From Gnetum montanum (lineage: Eukaryota; Streptophyta; Gnetopsida; Gnetales; Gnetaceae), in contig MNCI01003975.1 of NCBI GenBank assembly GCA_015680685.1, positions 2,039,371-2,103,370 of the forward strand: 64,000 bases of DNA. Reading direction: 5' to 3'. A program made the translations under genes and the position numbers. The first letter of the stretch is position 1. Every line of letters begins with the position of its first letter. The notes beneath the pieces were generated by a model. That model was not told where the DNA came from, made no database searches, and saw only the letters and a program-made list of their open reading frames with translations. Below, piece by piece: positions 45,855 to 57,357 of the stretch.

Positions 45855-46080
45855 ATAGTTTATGCATGAGATGTAGGTTTAAGCAAGGCTTGAGAGGTTT
45901 GAAATGTGGAACCAAGTTGGATGTTTATTGGGTAATCAGAAAAATGCAAAAAAAATTTCTAAATATAAGAAATTGGAAAAGTTACAAAATTTTTTTAACT
46001 TTAGGTGCTACGTTCGTCATGCATTACATGCAAGACATGGAACGTCCCAAGAGAATGACATCTCATTTAACCCTGAAGGG

Positions 46081-46088
46081 TATAAATA
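46081..46088 (+). promoter_or_regulatory. TATA box, probable promoter of the antisense transcript in element G
   Basis: TATAAATAGGGG on the plus strand, the strand of the antisense gene, about 1.5 kb before its first open frame at 47589. Hairpin arrays lie between. It could instead belong to an unrecognised solo LTR inserted here. Confidence 0.45.
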
Positions 46089-46554
46089 GGGGTTTTACTA
46101 TGGTAAACCTATCATTTTCAACATTAGAGCCAATAGTCATCCAAGTGTAGCGTAGTGAAGGCAAAGCATAGCAACAACAAAGGGAAGCTAAAGCATTACA
46201 AGAAGGAAGCTAGAGCATAGCAGCCAAACATGATGTGCCGAAATGAACGCAAACACTATGGCCTCACCAACATTGATGAAGGAGAGTGTACCCTAAGGTA
46301 CCTTCCCAAAGCATGCATTGAGAATCATAGGGAAATTCCATCGACTAGGTAAAACGCTACGCTCCACCCTTGTGATTTTCCTTTTCCTACTTTCTTACAC
46401 ATTTTGGGTTTTTTGGGCTTTGAAGGTGGCCTACCATGAGTGAGGACCGTCGTCGTCGTCATGACTATCTTGAGCCGTGGCTAGGAAGAGAGTGCACATA
46501 CAACATTTTTTTATTTTCATCCTTTTTTTCTTTATTTTTTTACGTCAAGGATCT

Positions 46555-46810
46555 TCGACATCTCGCGTTGCATTTTCAGTGTCCCACGCCGCAGCATGCA
46601 ACAAGAGTTTTTTATATGTCTCGCACTGCATGCATGGAAATAGGGGTTTCCTTGAATGTGGAAAGGTTTTCTGGCATCCCACGCCATGGCATGAGATAAG
46701 GGTTTCTTGGTGTTCCATGTCACAATGTGGAACAAGGGTTTTCACGAGTCCAATGCCAGTGCATGAAATATGGGTTTTTTGCACATCCTGCATTGTAGCG
46801 TAGGACAGGA
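46555..46810 (+). repeat. Short-period hairpin array (about 36 bp), element G
   Basis: Units start near 46580, 46617, 46676, 46711, 46748 and 46783, mostly 35-37 apart. Each is a dyad-like core (CCCACGCCGCAGCATG, CACTGCATGCATG, CACGCCATGGCATG, TTCCATGTCACAATGTGGAA, CAATGCCAGTGCATG, TCCTGCATTGTAGCGTAGGA) followed by 'AACAAGGGTTTT'-type filler. Overlapping frames on both strands are repeat translations, not genes. Confidence 0.75.
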
Positions 46811-46934
46811 CTCGGCCAAGATGGCCTAAGGACAATGCTAGAGCATAATGATCGAGGAAGGGTGACTAAGGATCATGTCCATTACACCAAGGTGTCCCTG
46901 AGAGTGTGACAAAAAGTTAAAAAAATTTTGGGTT

Positions 46935-47235
46935 TAAAGCGTTACGCTTGATAAGCGATGTAATGGAGAGTTAGAAAAAATTTTGAAATGGTTATGCTTT
47001 GCAAAGAGTGTAACCAACACTTAGAAAAATTTTGAAGTTTTGGAGTTGTTACACTATAGGTAGCGTAACCAACACTTAGAAAATTTTTGAAGTTTTGTAG
47101 TTGTTAGACTCTATAGGTAACATAACTAACACTTAGAAAGTTTTTGAAGTTGAGGACATCATGCTCTATGGGGGAGTGTAACCAATAGTTAGAAAATTTT
47201 TTTATATTTCTAGAATTGTAATGCTTGGAGAAATA
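46935..47235 (+). repeat. Hairpin array with about 55-bp period, element G
   Basis: Five units begin near 46941, 46991, 47048, 47103 and 47160. Each has a dyad such as GTTAC(47048-47052)...GTAAC(47065-47069), then the constant filler CCAACACTTAGAAAATTTTT. Differences between arms are often CG versus TG or CA, as expected if methylated cytosines decayed. Confidence 0.75.
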
Positions 47236-47588
47236 TAAGTTTTAGTGTTGTGCCCCACTGGAAACTAGGCATGCTAGATGGGCATGCCAACATTCCTTTC
47301 CTGTGGGACCTAGTGAAAGACTAATCATGTTGAATGTAATTAATTTTTTATTTTTTGTTTTATGCATTTTTTTAATTTTTTTTCAATGCTAATGTTTTCA
47401 TCTTACTGCTATTGTGGCATTGTAGGGTCAATGCTAACTGGTGAGGATTTTATGTTGTATGAGCGATCCTGTACCTAACGTTCCCACACCAGACACATGT
47501 GGGACACCAAGCAGTTTGGTTTAGGTCAGGTGTGCAAGAATTCTTAGAATTCTATCTTTACCATTTCAGTGTGATAATGTAATCGCAC
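47236..47588. other. Spacer before the antisense frames of element G
   Basis: T-rich tract at 47340-47390, otherwise unremarkable. No coding signal. Confidence 0.4.
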
Positions 47589-48198
47589 TTGTCGACCAAG
47601 GTAGTAGGTGTCATAGTTGAGACATTATTACCTGGGGTGAATCGAGGCATTCTAAAATTCATGTTTGATGAGCTTGTTGAAGATGAAGGGGTAAAAAGCT
47701 CAAGCCAATGCCAGAAAGGCCTTAGACTTTTGTCTAGGATCTGGGGAATGCTTGATTTCCAATGCTACAATAAGTATAACATCATTTTTCTCACCTAATG
47801 TCCACACACCATTTTCCAGAATCCACTTGGGATAGTCTATTGAGTTGGAGGGTGAGCCCTGTTATGGTTTCTTATATTGCCTATCATCTCATAACTTAGG
47901 ATGCTAATTGCTTTTGCCTATTGCAAGGTTTTCCATTGACACAGATGGCCTCCATGATGAAGAGAGAGCACTAAACTTAACCAAAACTATGCTACATGAA
48001 TTCTCATCTACTGAGAATATGCATCCTGGAATGATTAGGTAAATTGGGGAAATTTTGGTAGAATATGCTCGTAGGTGTTCCAAATCCTATGAGAGGTGTC
48101 ATACTCTCGACTAGTTGGATGTTGAGTGGATAGCTCGGATACCAAGTGTGGAGGAGGTTTCAATTCCACTACTCCATCCCACACACCATTTATGCCAC

Positions 48199-48281
48199 GT
48201 AAGTCATATCACTTATTTACTTTCATGCATTTTTACTTTTGTTTTTCATCATGTTGTTGATTTTTCCTTTGCTTACTGTAG
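48199..48281 (+). other. Probable intron in element G antisense gene
   Basis: Donor GTAAGTC at 48199, T-rich tract, acceptor TTACTGTAG ending at 48281, length 83. A second AG six bases on is also possible. A similar position is occupied by D's intron 27206-27089. Confidence 0.55.
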
Positions 48282-49890
48282 CTGTAGCTAAGTCAAGAGA
48301 GGTCATAGTGGTTGTTTCAAGACATACTGAGGCCACTCTCCTTTTCAAATATGGTGAGGTTGAGAGCTCACAGTATTGGTTATGCTATGAGGTCTCAATA
48401 GAGTTAGCAAAGAGTCTTCAGCAAGCTGGGATCATGGACCTCTTCTTGGCCATGAACCCAAACATATTGATGGCCAAGATGATTGTGCTAATCAATTCCT
48501 TCACCAAGAGTGTCAACTACTTTCACATGCAAGTCCATAATATGCAGGTGGTCTTTGAGATCATGGATGAACTCTTTGTGGACCTCTTCAACATCCCCTA
48601 TGAAGGTATACCAATAGTAGAAAAGATTGATAAGGACCCAGACCATAGAGGAATGTTGAAAAGTCGTTGGGCACTCAAAAGGGGTGCAAAGGTATACCGA
48701 TGAAGATGGTGGATGTACCCATGGTCCACCACCTCTATCTCATCTTTCGAGCTCGCATGTTCTCAAAGCTACTTTCCAAGGAAAGATCCTTGGAATGGAG
48801 CAAGCTTGGGTTATGAGAGATATGATAGAGAAGGGGATATAGTATAATTGGGCAAACTACCTCATCAACGGTCTATAAACTAAAATTGTTAAGCTGCACA
48901 ACAACCTCCAAGCACAATTACATGTGCATTTTGCTTTCTTCATAGCGTGCCTACAAAGGTTTGTAGAAATCTTGGTGGTTCGCAAGAATGGGCAATGAAT
49001 GGTGCAAGACCACACCTAGATCTCCAAGCCATGAATCTGGCACTTGTTTCACACCACGTGATGACAGGATCCTCCAAAGGCAATTGCTGAGTCGTTCTCA
49101 ATGATGACTAAAGGCCATGTGGGGCAATCTTACCACACATGTGATAGTGCTGGGGAGGCTCCATCCACCAACACTAGGAATGTGGCAAGAGGATCATGAC
49201 TCATCATTGAGATGGTGAGGTCATCAAAAATGTAGATCAAGAAGCCTTGCCCCACAGAGGAGCCTACATGCAAAGTAGAGGAGAGGGGCAAGAAGGTGCA
49301 TTTCAAGCTCTACGATGTGCATTCAGAAATAGCAAGTAAGTACGCATTATTTAATGTTGTGGTAATGTGTTCATTATTTTCTTATATTCATTATTTGAGA
49401 ATTCTAAACCCAACTTGTGATATGATAAGCAAGAAGGCCCCTACAGTAGTAGAGGAGCCTATGGAAGATGATGTTCCTCAACCTAAGGGATACATGGTAG
49501 ATGAAGATGAGCAAGAAGTTGTCGAAGTATTGAGGTAACTCAAAGAAGAGGGGTTGCAATTTGAGGATGGTGAGTTTGACCATTTCCTTGATGTTGTGTA
49601 GATGGGCAATCCCTCGCTCTCACACCTGAGGGCTTGTTGGGTAGGAGCTTTGCACTACCATCTTCGTTGTGTTCCTTTTTCTCTTCTCTTTTTTTATTTT
49701 TTATTTTAAGAGTTTTTTGATGAAAATAAAGGACCTTATGTTGTAGCGACTAATATTTTCACTAAGTGTCTGACATCAACATCCACCTTCCACACATGAT
49801 CATGGGTGAAAACTCCAAATAAGTTTGCCTTTATGCAAGGTATGGTGGATGACATGATAGACTACCTCAAACAAATAAATCCTGAGATTG

Positions 49891-49978
49891 GTACGTTTAT
49901 TTTACTATCATTATCTCTTTTTTTTTTTGTTGGTTTTCTTATTTATATTATGTTTTTCCACTTATTATGGAATGACAG
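49891..49978 (+). other. Intron in element G antisense gene, position shared with element D
   Basis: Donor GTACGT at 49891, long T-rich tract, acceptor ATGACAG ending at 49978, length 88. Removing it gives PEI-ALQLKWNL in phase 1, the same point as in D (LEI-VPFVEWDP). Confidence 0.75.
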
Positions 49979-51223
49979 CTTTGCAACTTAAATGGAACCT
50001 AGACAAGGTAATCCAAGTTGATGTCATACCTAAGTTCCACACCACTCCCCCCCCCCGCCTTGTGAGGTGGAGCATGTGCCTCGTTGTGTATACAATGAAG
50101 CAAGAAAGCATGCACTATACTCCACACAAGCTTTGTGGGAGTGCAAATGTGTAAACAAGGAGTTGTGGAAACAAGTGCAAGAGCTTCAAGAAAAGGGGGT
50201 AGACTAGGTGCCAAGACTGGAAGACCTACTATCATGCTACAACTTCCTAGTGATGCATGACAAGTTAGATGGTAGCTGGTGCATAGAAAAAATCAATTAT
50301 GCTATGTACTGCTCAATTGTTTGGGGTAAAAATGAGGCCACCTATGAGGTCATTGAACAACAACTACAAATGGACCTCTTAGCTAGGAAAAACCAAGATT
50401 GGAATGATTATAATGCAAAGGTGTATTAATAGGGATAAACTCAAAAGAATCACAAACATCATTAGAAGCTAAAGCACGAATCCTACCATAAGAAATATAG
50501 GGATGAGTTCGTGGAGTGCCAATGCCATGAGATATTCCTTGACACAATTGACTCTACATAGGCTTACAAGCTATTCGCAAGCAGTGTAGTGGTGAGTGAG
50601 TCCTTGGAGAGATAGATCACTATACCTTCCAGAGAGGTAACTTCTATAATGTTTTCACTAGAGACACCCACATGGATAGCCATGGAGAAAGGGAAAACCC
50701 TCATGGATGTTGACCTGGGTGAGGAGGACTCGACATGTATGTCAGATGATGAAATCCTCCATCACCTAGAGGCTAGCCTTGATAGGATGCCCCCAAACAT
50801 GGATGTAGGCCCTTCTTAGTTGGCATAGCTTACTCTATTGTTGTTTATTTTATCATAATTTTACATGTTACCTCATTTATTAACTAGTTTATTATTTTAT
50901 TTTTGTTTGACATAAATTCTAGGTGAGGGTGTGGGACCCAGTGGAGCAACGGATGGAGAGGAAAGGGATGAGCCCTAGCCCCCCCCCCCCCAACATCACA
51001 TATTGTGAGCTGAAATGCTTAAGATGTAGCCCTACTATCGGGCAATTTTATGTCTTTTTGGATATTTCATGTTATGGATGTAATCCTGAACTATGTATCT
51101 TATTAATGATTCAATGAAAGTATGACAGTTATTCACTTCTCATTTTGTTATCTTTTTATGTAATATTGTGATAATTTTAACTTATGATTTTGTTGATGCA
51201 ATTAGGCCCCTTATGGGCCCCAT

Positions 51224-51343
51224 GCCAATTTAAGGCCATGGTGGTAGGGCCATTGCTAGTTTAAGGTCATTTCAAACCATTGCTTAAAGGGAGTTGGTTA
51301 CCAGTTTTAGGTCTTGGTGGGCCATGTAATAGTTTAAGGCCTT
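51224..51343 (-). repeat. Junction motif, four copies after protease (element G)
   Basis: Plus-strand copies at 51224-51241, 51255-51270, 51300-51317 and 51328-51343 (for example GCTAGTTTAAGGTCAT). They lie about 140 bases beyond the protease stop and form the protease-side border of the antisense cassette. Confidence 0.75.
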
Positions 51344-51482
51344 TCCAATCCTCATTTTTTTAAAAGAAAGAAAGCTAAAAAAAATGTAATTAATGCAAGA
51401 TGCAGACAATAATGCAAATTGTAACTGTATAGATAGATGAACAAAAGATAAATTGGACATGCAAGCGAACTAGGGGCGTGCC

Positions 51483-52363
51483 CTAATCACATAGATGCTT
51501 CCTAACCCGATGTAGGTTAAGTGGTGGATAAGGCCTAGGAGGCACTAGATGGTATTCCCCTAGGCCCTCGTCTACTGTAGAGAAGGGCAGTTGTGCCCAT
51601 AGAGCTTCCTCATGGAGGTTGCTTATTTTGCTTGGCTGTTTAAAATCAACTGAACAACACCGACTCTCATTATGAGCAGGTGGTGTATCTTTGAAGAACA
51701 CTACCTCTGACCTTTGTTCAGCATCTATGTTGTTGATGATCAGAGGGGCTACATTATCATCAAAAATCACTACCTCCACACCCTTATAAGGCAAGTGGAT
51801 CTCCTGGTGGATAGGTGAAGAAATAGCCAGTAGCTGGGCTAACCAAGACCTCCCAAGGATTAGATTGAATCTAGACATTTCCTCAACCATGATAAACTTA
51901 GTATTAGTGGGAAATTGCTCCCCTGCCATGAAATCAATCATGACTATCCCCTTGACAACCACATGTGCTCCTTTGAAGAACTTCAAACATGTCATTGTTG
52001 TTGGCTTAATTTGATCGACTAGGCCAAGCTTATTGATGAAGAGAAATGGGATGACATTTGTTGCCACCTCATCATCAATGTGCACCCTACAAATCTTGTA
52101 TTCACCTACATGAATTGTTATGAACATAAGTGTAATGGGTTACCTCATCACGAAATGTCAAGGTTGTTGACTTGACTCTTTGGTTGCAAGTGGAAGCATT
52201 ATGGCATGGATGGCTTTTTCATCTGCTAGCATATTTTCCTTAACAAGAATAGATGCCAACATATGAACCAAGGCCTTGCAATGAGTAGGAGAAGTCATAA
52301 TCAAGTCATACAGGCTCAAAGTTATATTTTTCTATTTTTAGAGCCTGTTTGAGTTGTGCTAGT
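51483..52363 (-). pseudogene. Element G gag-pol protease part, cut by element B
   Basis: The minus-strand frame is open from 52127 to 51483 (214 codons). It contains RVHIDDEVATNVIPFLFINK (active-site segment), DFMAGEQFPTNTKFIMVEEM and FNLILGRSWLAQL then SSPIHQEIHLPY, colinear with the proteases of C and D. The tail reads GEYHLVPPRPYPPLNLHRVR before the stop. The canonical D-T/S-G is replaced by DDE in G and C. Upstream sequence (52128-52363) continues with weak similarity (a Val/Asp-rich part as in C), then is interrupted at 52364 by element B. Gag is beyond the window. Confidence 0.85.
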
Positions 52364-53156
52364 TGATGGGATGTGATATTGCATCGGCCGCGATATCACG
52401 TATGCGATATCGCAGTCCGCCACTATTTCTATAAATAAGAGATAGCTCTCCCTTGTTTCTCCATCTAGATCTAGACCTTAGCTAAACTCTTGCAGTTTTT
52501 CCATTCCAAAGTTTGAGTAATTTCCATGTGCTTGCAGTAGGAGTCCCAAAGTGAACGGATCTTTATTCGAGCAAATATTGTACCTGAGCACAAGTTTGTG
52601 TACAGAAATAAAGATGAACTTTTTGGATAAACCTTGCATGTATGGACTAAGCTAATTAGGACTTTAATTATTGTTATTTATTGTTCACCGTTTAAATGCT
52701 TTCTCAAGGACTTAATCTCTCTCAACCCTCAACACTCCTAGTTAACTGCATTTAGTATGACTGTTTCGAGCATGTGCGTTATGCTTGGTAATCTCAGTAA
52801 CGAATAGCATTTGGTAATCTCAGAAGGTTGCATTGGTTTAGGGTGTGAACGGCAAGTGGGAATGGATACTAATGCTAGCCATTAGAACTTAGTTAGTTAA
52901 AGTTAGTTATTTAGTCTCTTCACCCTTTCCCTCATTAGCATAGGAGATAAAACATAAAAGATATAAAAATCACATACCTCAGACTTACTTAACTATACAA
53001 CCATGACAAATACAAGTAATTCTGGGAAGACAACAAATGATTAACCCTAAGTGTTTCATAAGGCATGTAGGCACTTAGTCTAAAAAGTTCAACTGGATCA
53101 TGCGTGTAACACTCGTATTCGTATGGTTGAGTGTAGGGGTACCTCGCCACTCATCA
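52364..53156 (+). repeat. 5' LTR of element B
   Basis: TGATGGGATGTGATATTGC at the start and CACTCATCA at the end, 793 bases. Three dyad words (GTGATATTGC, CGCGATATCACG, GCGATATCGC) precede the TATA box TATAAATA at 52430-52437. The U5 end aligns with 13336-13850 of A (inverted). Confidence 0.92.
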
Positions 53157-53157
53157 T

Positions 53158-53175
53158 TGGTGCTGTTGCCAGGGA
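53158..53175 (+). other. Primer-binding site of element B, degenerate tRNA-Asp type
   Basis: TGGTGCTGTTGCCAGGGA differs from A's perfect site at three positions, all explainable as C-to-T or G-to-A changes. Confidence 0.85.
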
Positions 53176-53300
53176 CTAAGTTGTTTGTGCGCTAAGTAGA
53201 ACATAGAAAATCATTCACATTGTTGGGAAGCTTAAACGAACCCTTAGGGTTAATCAGAAGAAAATTTAAACAATGGTCAATAGCACACCAAAAAAATAAC

Positions 53301-54660
53301 AATGTCTTCTTCTAGTACAATGCTAGAATTGTTCAACGATAAATACCAAACGTACTCTAGAGTGTCCAACTTGCATAAGTAGATCCAAGGATGGAAGCAG
53401 GGTAATCACGAACCCTTGGATGCTGCCATGGGCTGATATTATGCATTACTACATTGTTTTGCCATGGTCATGGTTATGCACAACGAGATCAACTCTGCCA
53501 CCTTGTAGATGGGCTAAGACATGAAACTAGGAGAACCCTTGGGACATATGCCCAAGGGAGATTATCTAAACATAGGTCCCATAAAGTTCATAAATTGTTG
53601 GAGCAAGTAGCTAAGGAAGTAGGGGAGCTACAGAAAAGAGAAAGCGCAGAAGAGTATAACTGCAATCCTTCCCTTTGAAAGAGGGGAGTATTATTTTGTG
53701 AGGAAGAGGATGAGTCACCACTTGAAGAGTTGGTGAATAAAAAAACCTTGCTGCTTCAGAAATTAACAACAGAAATGTCAGCTAAGGTAAATAAAATATG
53801 GGACTCCTTAGATAGTAAAATTGAAACCATTCTAAAAATCATAGAGAAGTCTAAGGAACGAAATAGTGACCATGATAAGAAAAAGCGGAGAGACTCAGAC
53901 CATGCACGTAACAAGGGTAAGGGAAAAATCACTATCGTCGATGAGGTTGTGGATTCTGAGATGAACAATGATGATAGATGTGAGATCTACCAATATGACC
54001 ATCCTAAGGGATGTTGCTCAATAATCTCACATCTGCAAGAGTCTGGGGTGTATGCACTCAACCCAGGACTTAACCAACAGCAAGCACCCCGAAGGTTACC
54101 TTATCCCCAAGGTAACCCAAGGCAGTTTCACCAACCGTTAACATATTATCCAAGTGGAACTTTGCCACAACTTATCAGGCAACATCAGCAGTGGCAACAC
54201 CCGTAGTCATGGGGGATGCCACCGCCTAGGCAACAATACCCTTACCGGCAACCACACCTGTATGGCTGTTACGTGCAGCAGCCGATTTCTCCCATTGACT
54301 CTATGGGTCACGTAACCCCGCGACGTCACTACCAAGTTTGGAAGTATTTTAGGACTCCTTCTCCTTTGGGAGACACACCACATGCATACCATCCTCTGAA
54401 TCCATCTGCATATTTTACGCCAATAGTTCCACTACCACTCGCTCCAACGATGCAAGGGGAACTCCCCACTCAATCGCAGCAATGTAATGCTACAAGAGCT
54501 ATAAACCTTCAACCCACTGCTGTTCTGACAACCACACAAAAAGAAGACCTTTCTTTAGAACCAAAAGCCCAAACAAGCTCTCACAACCATAAGCAGTTGA
54601 GTCTGTGCATGCTCCTCCAACAAATAAGGCTTCGGAGCTCCCTTTAAACCACCAACAGGG
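53301..54660 (+). pseudogene. Element B gag (N-terminus deleted, broken)
   Basis: Begins MSSSSTMLELFNDKYQTYSR, which corresponds to the middle of A's gag (NEKYQTYARVSALRK). It continues IQGWKQGNHEPLDAA, GYAQRDQLCHLVDGLRHETR and TYAQGRLSKHRSHKV. A long open part (53730-54206) starts VNKKTLLLQKLTTEM, has a basic run (KKKRRDSDHARNKGKGK) and the Cys-His motif CEIYQYDHPKGCC, where the second Cys of A is Tyr. A Pro/Gln/Tyr-rich tail runs to about 54640. Frameshifts and stops are present. Confidence 0.85.
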
Positions 54661-54689
54661 CTCAATGCATACGGTTATGTTAACACATA

Positions 54690-55270
54690 CTGTTATTGAC
54701 TAGATAAAGGTGGGCCACCTTTCCAAGAAACTCTCTGACCCTAGAAGTCCCTTAATCTACCTTCAAGTCACTGGGAACAAACCACGTAAGGCTCTTCTTG
54801 ACCTAGGTTCCGGAGTCAATTTAATCTCACGAGAAATGTATAAAGCCTAGAACCTGCCTCCACTCAAGAAGAGCAATATTCAACTAGAGCTGGCTGACCA
54901 GTCCATCACTATTCTTTTAGGATTGGTGGCGGACATCATTATCACTGTGTGTGGTTGGTCATACCTAGCTGTTTTCCTAGTAATAGAAGTAAACAGTAAC
55001 AAAGGGGACTTCCTAATTATAATAGGGAGGGTGTGGCTCAGCACCATCAATGCATACGTAGGAATCCATGATTTTTCTTTGGAAATATCTAAGGAAAACA
55101 TTTATGGAAAGATCGAGAAGAAGAAAGTTCCATGTATGACATACAGTGACTCAGAGGGTGATGACATAGAGGAATGTTTAGCATCTTCTGCATGCAACTG
55201 GTGTGCCCAGGAAACTCAGATAAAAAGGTGCCTATATGTGGCAACCACACAACAAGAGAACACCCAGTGA
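54690..55270 (+). pseudogene. Element B aspartic protease
   Basis: Reads YLQVTGNKPRKALLDLGSGV then NLIS, the DLGSGVNLI variant of the retropepsin active site common in Athila-type elements. It is followed by LADQSITILLGLVADIIITV, FLVIEVNSNKGDFLIIIGRV and LSTINAYVGIHDFSLEI, matching the flap and the IIGR.WL segments. Open from 54923 to 55270 with a stop near 54850 (YKA*NLPP). After the end (HPVIDN-like text in another frame) no RT follows. Gag-protease only. Confidence 0.85.
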
Positions 55271-57357
55271 TTGACAACTAATAAAGAGAGCAACCCACCA
55301 ACATGCATGGAATGAACTGGGGGAACAACTTGCACCCACAACGAAAGCATAGATACATTGGAATATGAGCGTCGCCAACTTTCAACCCTTAACCTTAAAA
55401 CATCAATTGGGAGAAGTTGGAAACTTTTAAGAAATTTAAACAAACACTCATTATTTTGGATCTCTCCCTTTCAATTCAGTCATGGGGAAGATGGTCATCC
55501 ATGCTGATCAATTGAAACCCTCAGTTCTTTTTAGTTTTTGTTTTACACATTTTTGTTTTACAATTTCTTTAACTTTTCTTGTTTTTCTTTTCCAACATCG
55601 TTTATACTATTTTATTTCTTTGTGTGTGTGTGTGTATGTGTTATCCATTTTGTTAAGTTTGTCATTTCATAAGTGCTCCAAAGATGGTATGAACCGTACT
55701 CCATCGGTTGCTAATGTTTGGTTTTTACCTTTAAGATTATGATGTTGATACTAAGGTATGGTTCTTTTGATATGACAGGCAATGAGTCCACTTCATCCAT
55801 ACATCCACAAATTTCTATGGTCTCTCTTGGATTGGAATTGTACAGTCCCTTTCTTAATAATAAGAATTATAATGAATCGGTGACTAGGCATTTCTCAAAC
55901 TAGGGAAAGACTCAATGATTGAAAAGGGTGTGGCTTTAAGGAAACTTGATGCATTTGTGTTGGCCATTCTCTTGGGTGTTTGGATGTTTTCTTTTTGAGT
56001 TTTCTTCCCATTCTGACATTGCTCCATTATCGGGAAGTTAAGCTTATAAAAATAATCAGTCTTTGAATGGTGTGGTTCTCACGTATAAACACAAAAAACA
56101 AAAAGAAAAACAAAAAAAATAGTGAGGATTCAAAGCACACCCCTTAGACGAAATAATCATTTGGGCTTCAAGCACTGGTTATGGAACTAAAATAAACATG
56201 TTTCCTTTAACTAAGGCCCTTCTCGGTTCCTATTCTCTCCTCCTTCGCTTCGTCAGAATGGTGATGGCCCTTTGGGGGATGCATTCTTGTTACTTCAAGT
56301 GGATGGAATTGGCCGAATGTATTAATGCAAACTCACTGGATGTGGCTTGTTGAGGCTAAATTTGGAATGGGGTCTACTAAGTCACATTAATCATTAAATA
56401 CACAAGGGGTTGTACACCACCTTGTCCTTGATACTCCATTCCATTCTCTTCCTTCCATCATTCTTTTTCCATTGTTTACCTCATTGTCGGTTGTATCATT
56501 AGTGTATATTTTGGTTGATGCATTGTTTTCTCTTTGGTAAATTCTTGTTCCAAATGACATTCCCAAAGCCTACGAACTCTTCGAATGTGGGTTTTTCAGG
56601 GCATTAAGGGCATGAGCCTACTTTGGGGAGGACCCACTGGCATTCCTATTTGGTGCATCCGTTAATTTCTTTCCTTTAAACATTACTGCAATCACCAGTT
56701 ATTTGGTTCATTTCCATCTTGGCATCCATTTGATCGATGTTACAGTTGTTTCTTTTTCTTCATCCTTCTTATTCCTTCTCTTTTTCCATTCTCTCACTAT
56801 GGGGTCCTGGTCCAATTTTTTTGATTTTCTCCTAGCCCCTGCACCTTCAGTAGTCACCATTATTATATCTCTAGATCCGCATTAGCCATACCACAACCTA
56901 GCCAATGGACCTTTTACCGAAGCAAGGTATCAACTACATTATAATTCATTTACCCTTTCTAATATAAGACTGTGTTGTGTGTGCAGATGATAATCATATA
57001 ACAACGGATTAGATCTAGAGGAAACACTTGGAATGAATCGGTGCTGAAACAACTGTGCAAGGAACAAGATTGATGGCGCACTTATGGATGGACAACGAAA
57101 GGCACAATCTTAGCATTGGCAGCAATAGACTTTTTCTCTCTTCTCTCTTCTCTCTTAGCTATCAAATAAGGCCTGATGTCAAATGTATAAAGTGTTCACT
57201 CTTGTTGTTGTAAACACCAGTTTTGTCTTGTTTTGTAATGATGATCCATTCACATATCATCCCATTCACCATTAGTTCCATTCAAGTCAATAATCCCATA
57301 CCTTCCCAATATTTTGTAAGGAACTCGAGGACAAGTTTTTATATAGTCATTGGGGTA
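55271..57357. other. Non-coding interior of element B
   Basis: T-rich stretches (55530-55680, including a (GT)n of about 16 bases at 55621-55636), A-rich stretch 56085-56120, otherwise unique-looking sequence. No RT, RNase H or integrase motif on either strand. A weak purine stretch (TTGGGGTA) precedes the right LTR. Confidence 0.6.

Larger units (their letters stand above)
47589..50820 (+). pseudogene. Element G antisense gene (spliced, decayed)
   Basis: On the strand opposite to pol, exon-like frames run from about 47589 to 50820. The best is 48239-48703 (coding part from about 48282), containing SLQQAGIMDLFLAMNPNIL, then NMQVVFEIMDELFVDLFNIP. It aligns with D's antisense text NIQHASLLDIIIASIPFIH and VNMDIGVGFFHNLLDVP. 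An acidic part follows (VVEEPMEDDVPQPKG), then KTPNKFAFMQGMVDDMIDYL with EIG (49806-49890), matching D's ETPNKVKFMHEMAKEI. A coiled-coil tail follows (NKELWKQVQELQEKG). Introns are at 48199-48281 and 49891-49978. The last frame ends near 50820 (DDEILHHLEASLDR). Homopolymer C tracts lie at about 50046 and 50979. Function unknown; several stops show decay. Confidence 0.7.
38600..52363 (-). mobile_element. Element G: Tat-lineage retrotransposon, minus strand, with antisense gene cassette
   Basis: Read on the minus strand: protease (from 52363, cut there by element B), junction motif, opposite-strand gene (plus 47589-50820), hairpin arrays, junction motif, RT, RNase H, second RNase H, integrase with D,D35E, tandem junction motifs, purine tract, 3' LTR. 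The second RNase H is the hallmark of Tat-lineage elements. Gag and the 5' LTR must lie to the right of elements B and C, outside the window. The left LTR edge is uncertain. Confidence 0.85.

Noticed and set aside
46436-46835. Four overlapping open frames on both strands
   Set aside because: All run over the 36-bp hairpin array, so they are repeat translations without codon evidence.
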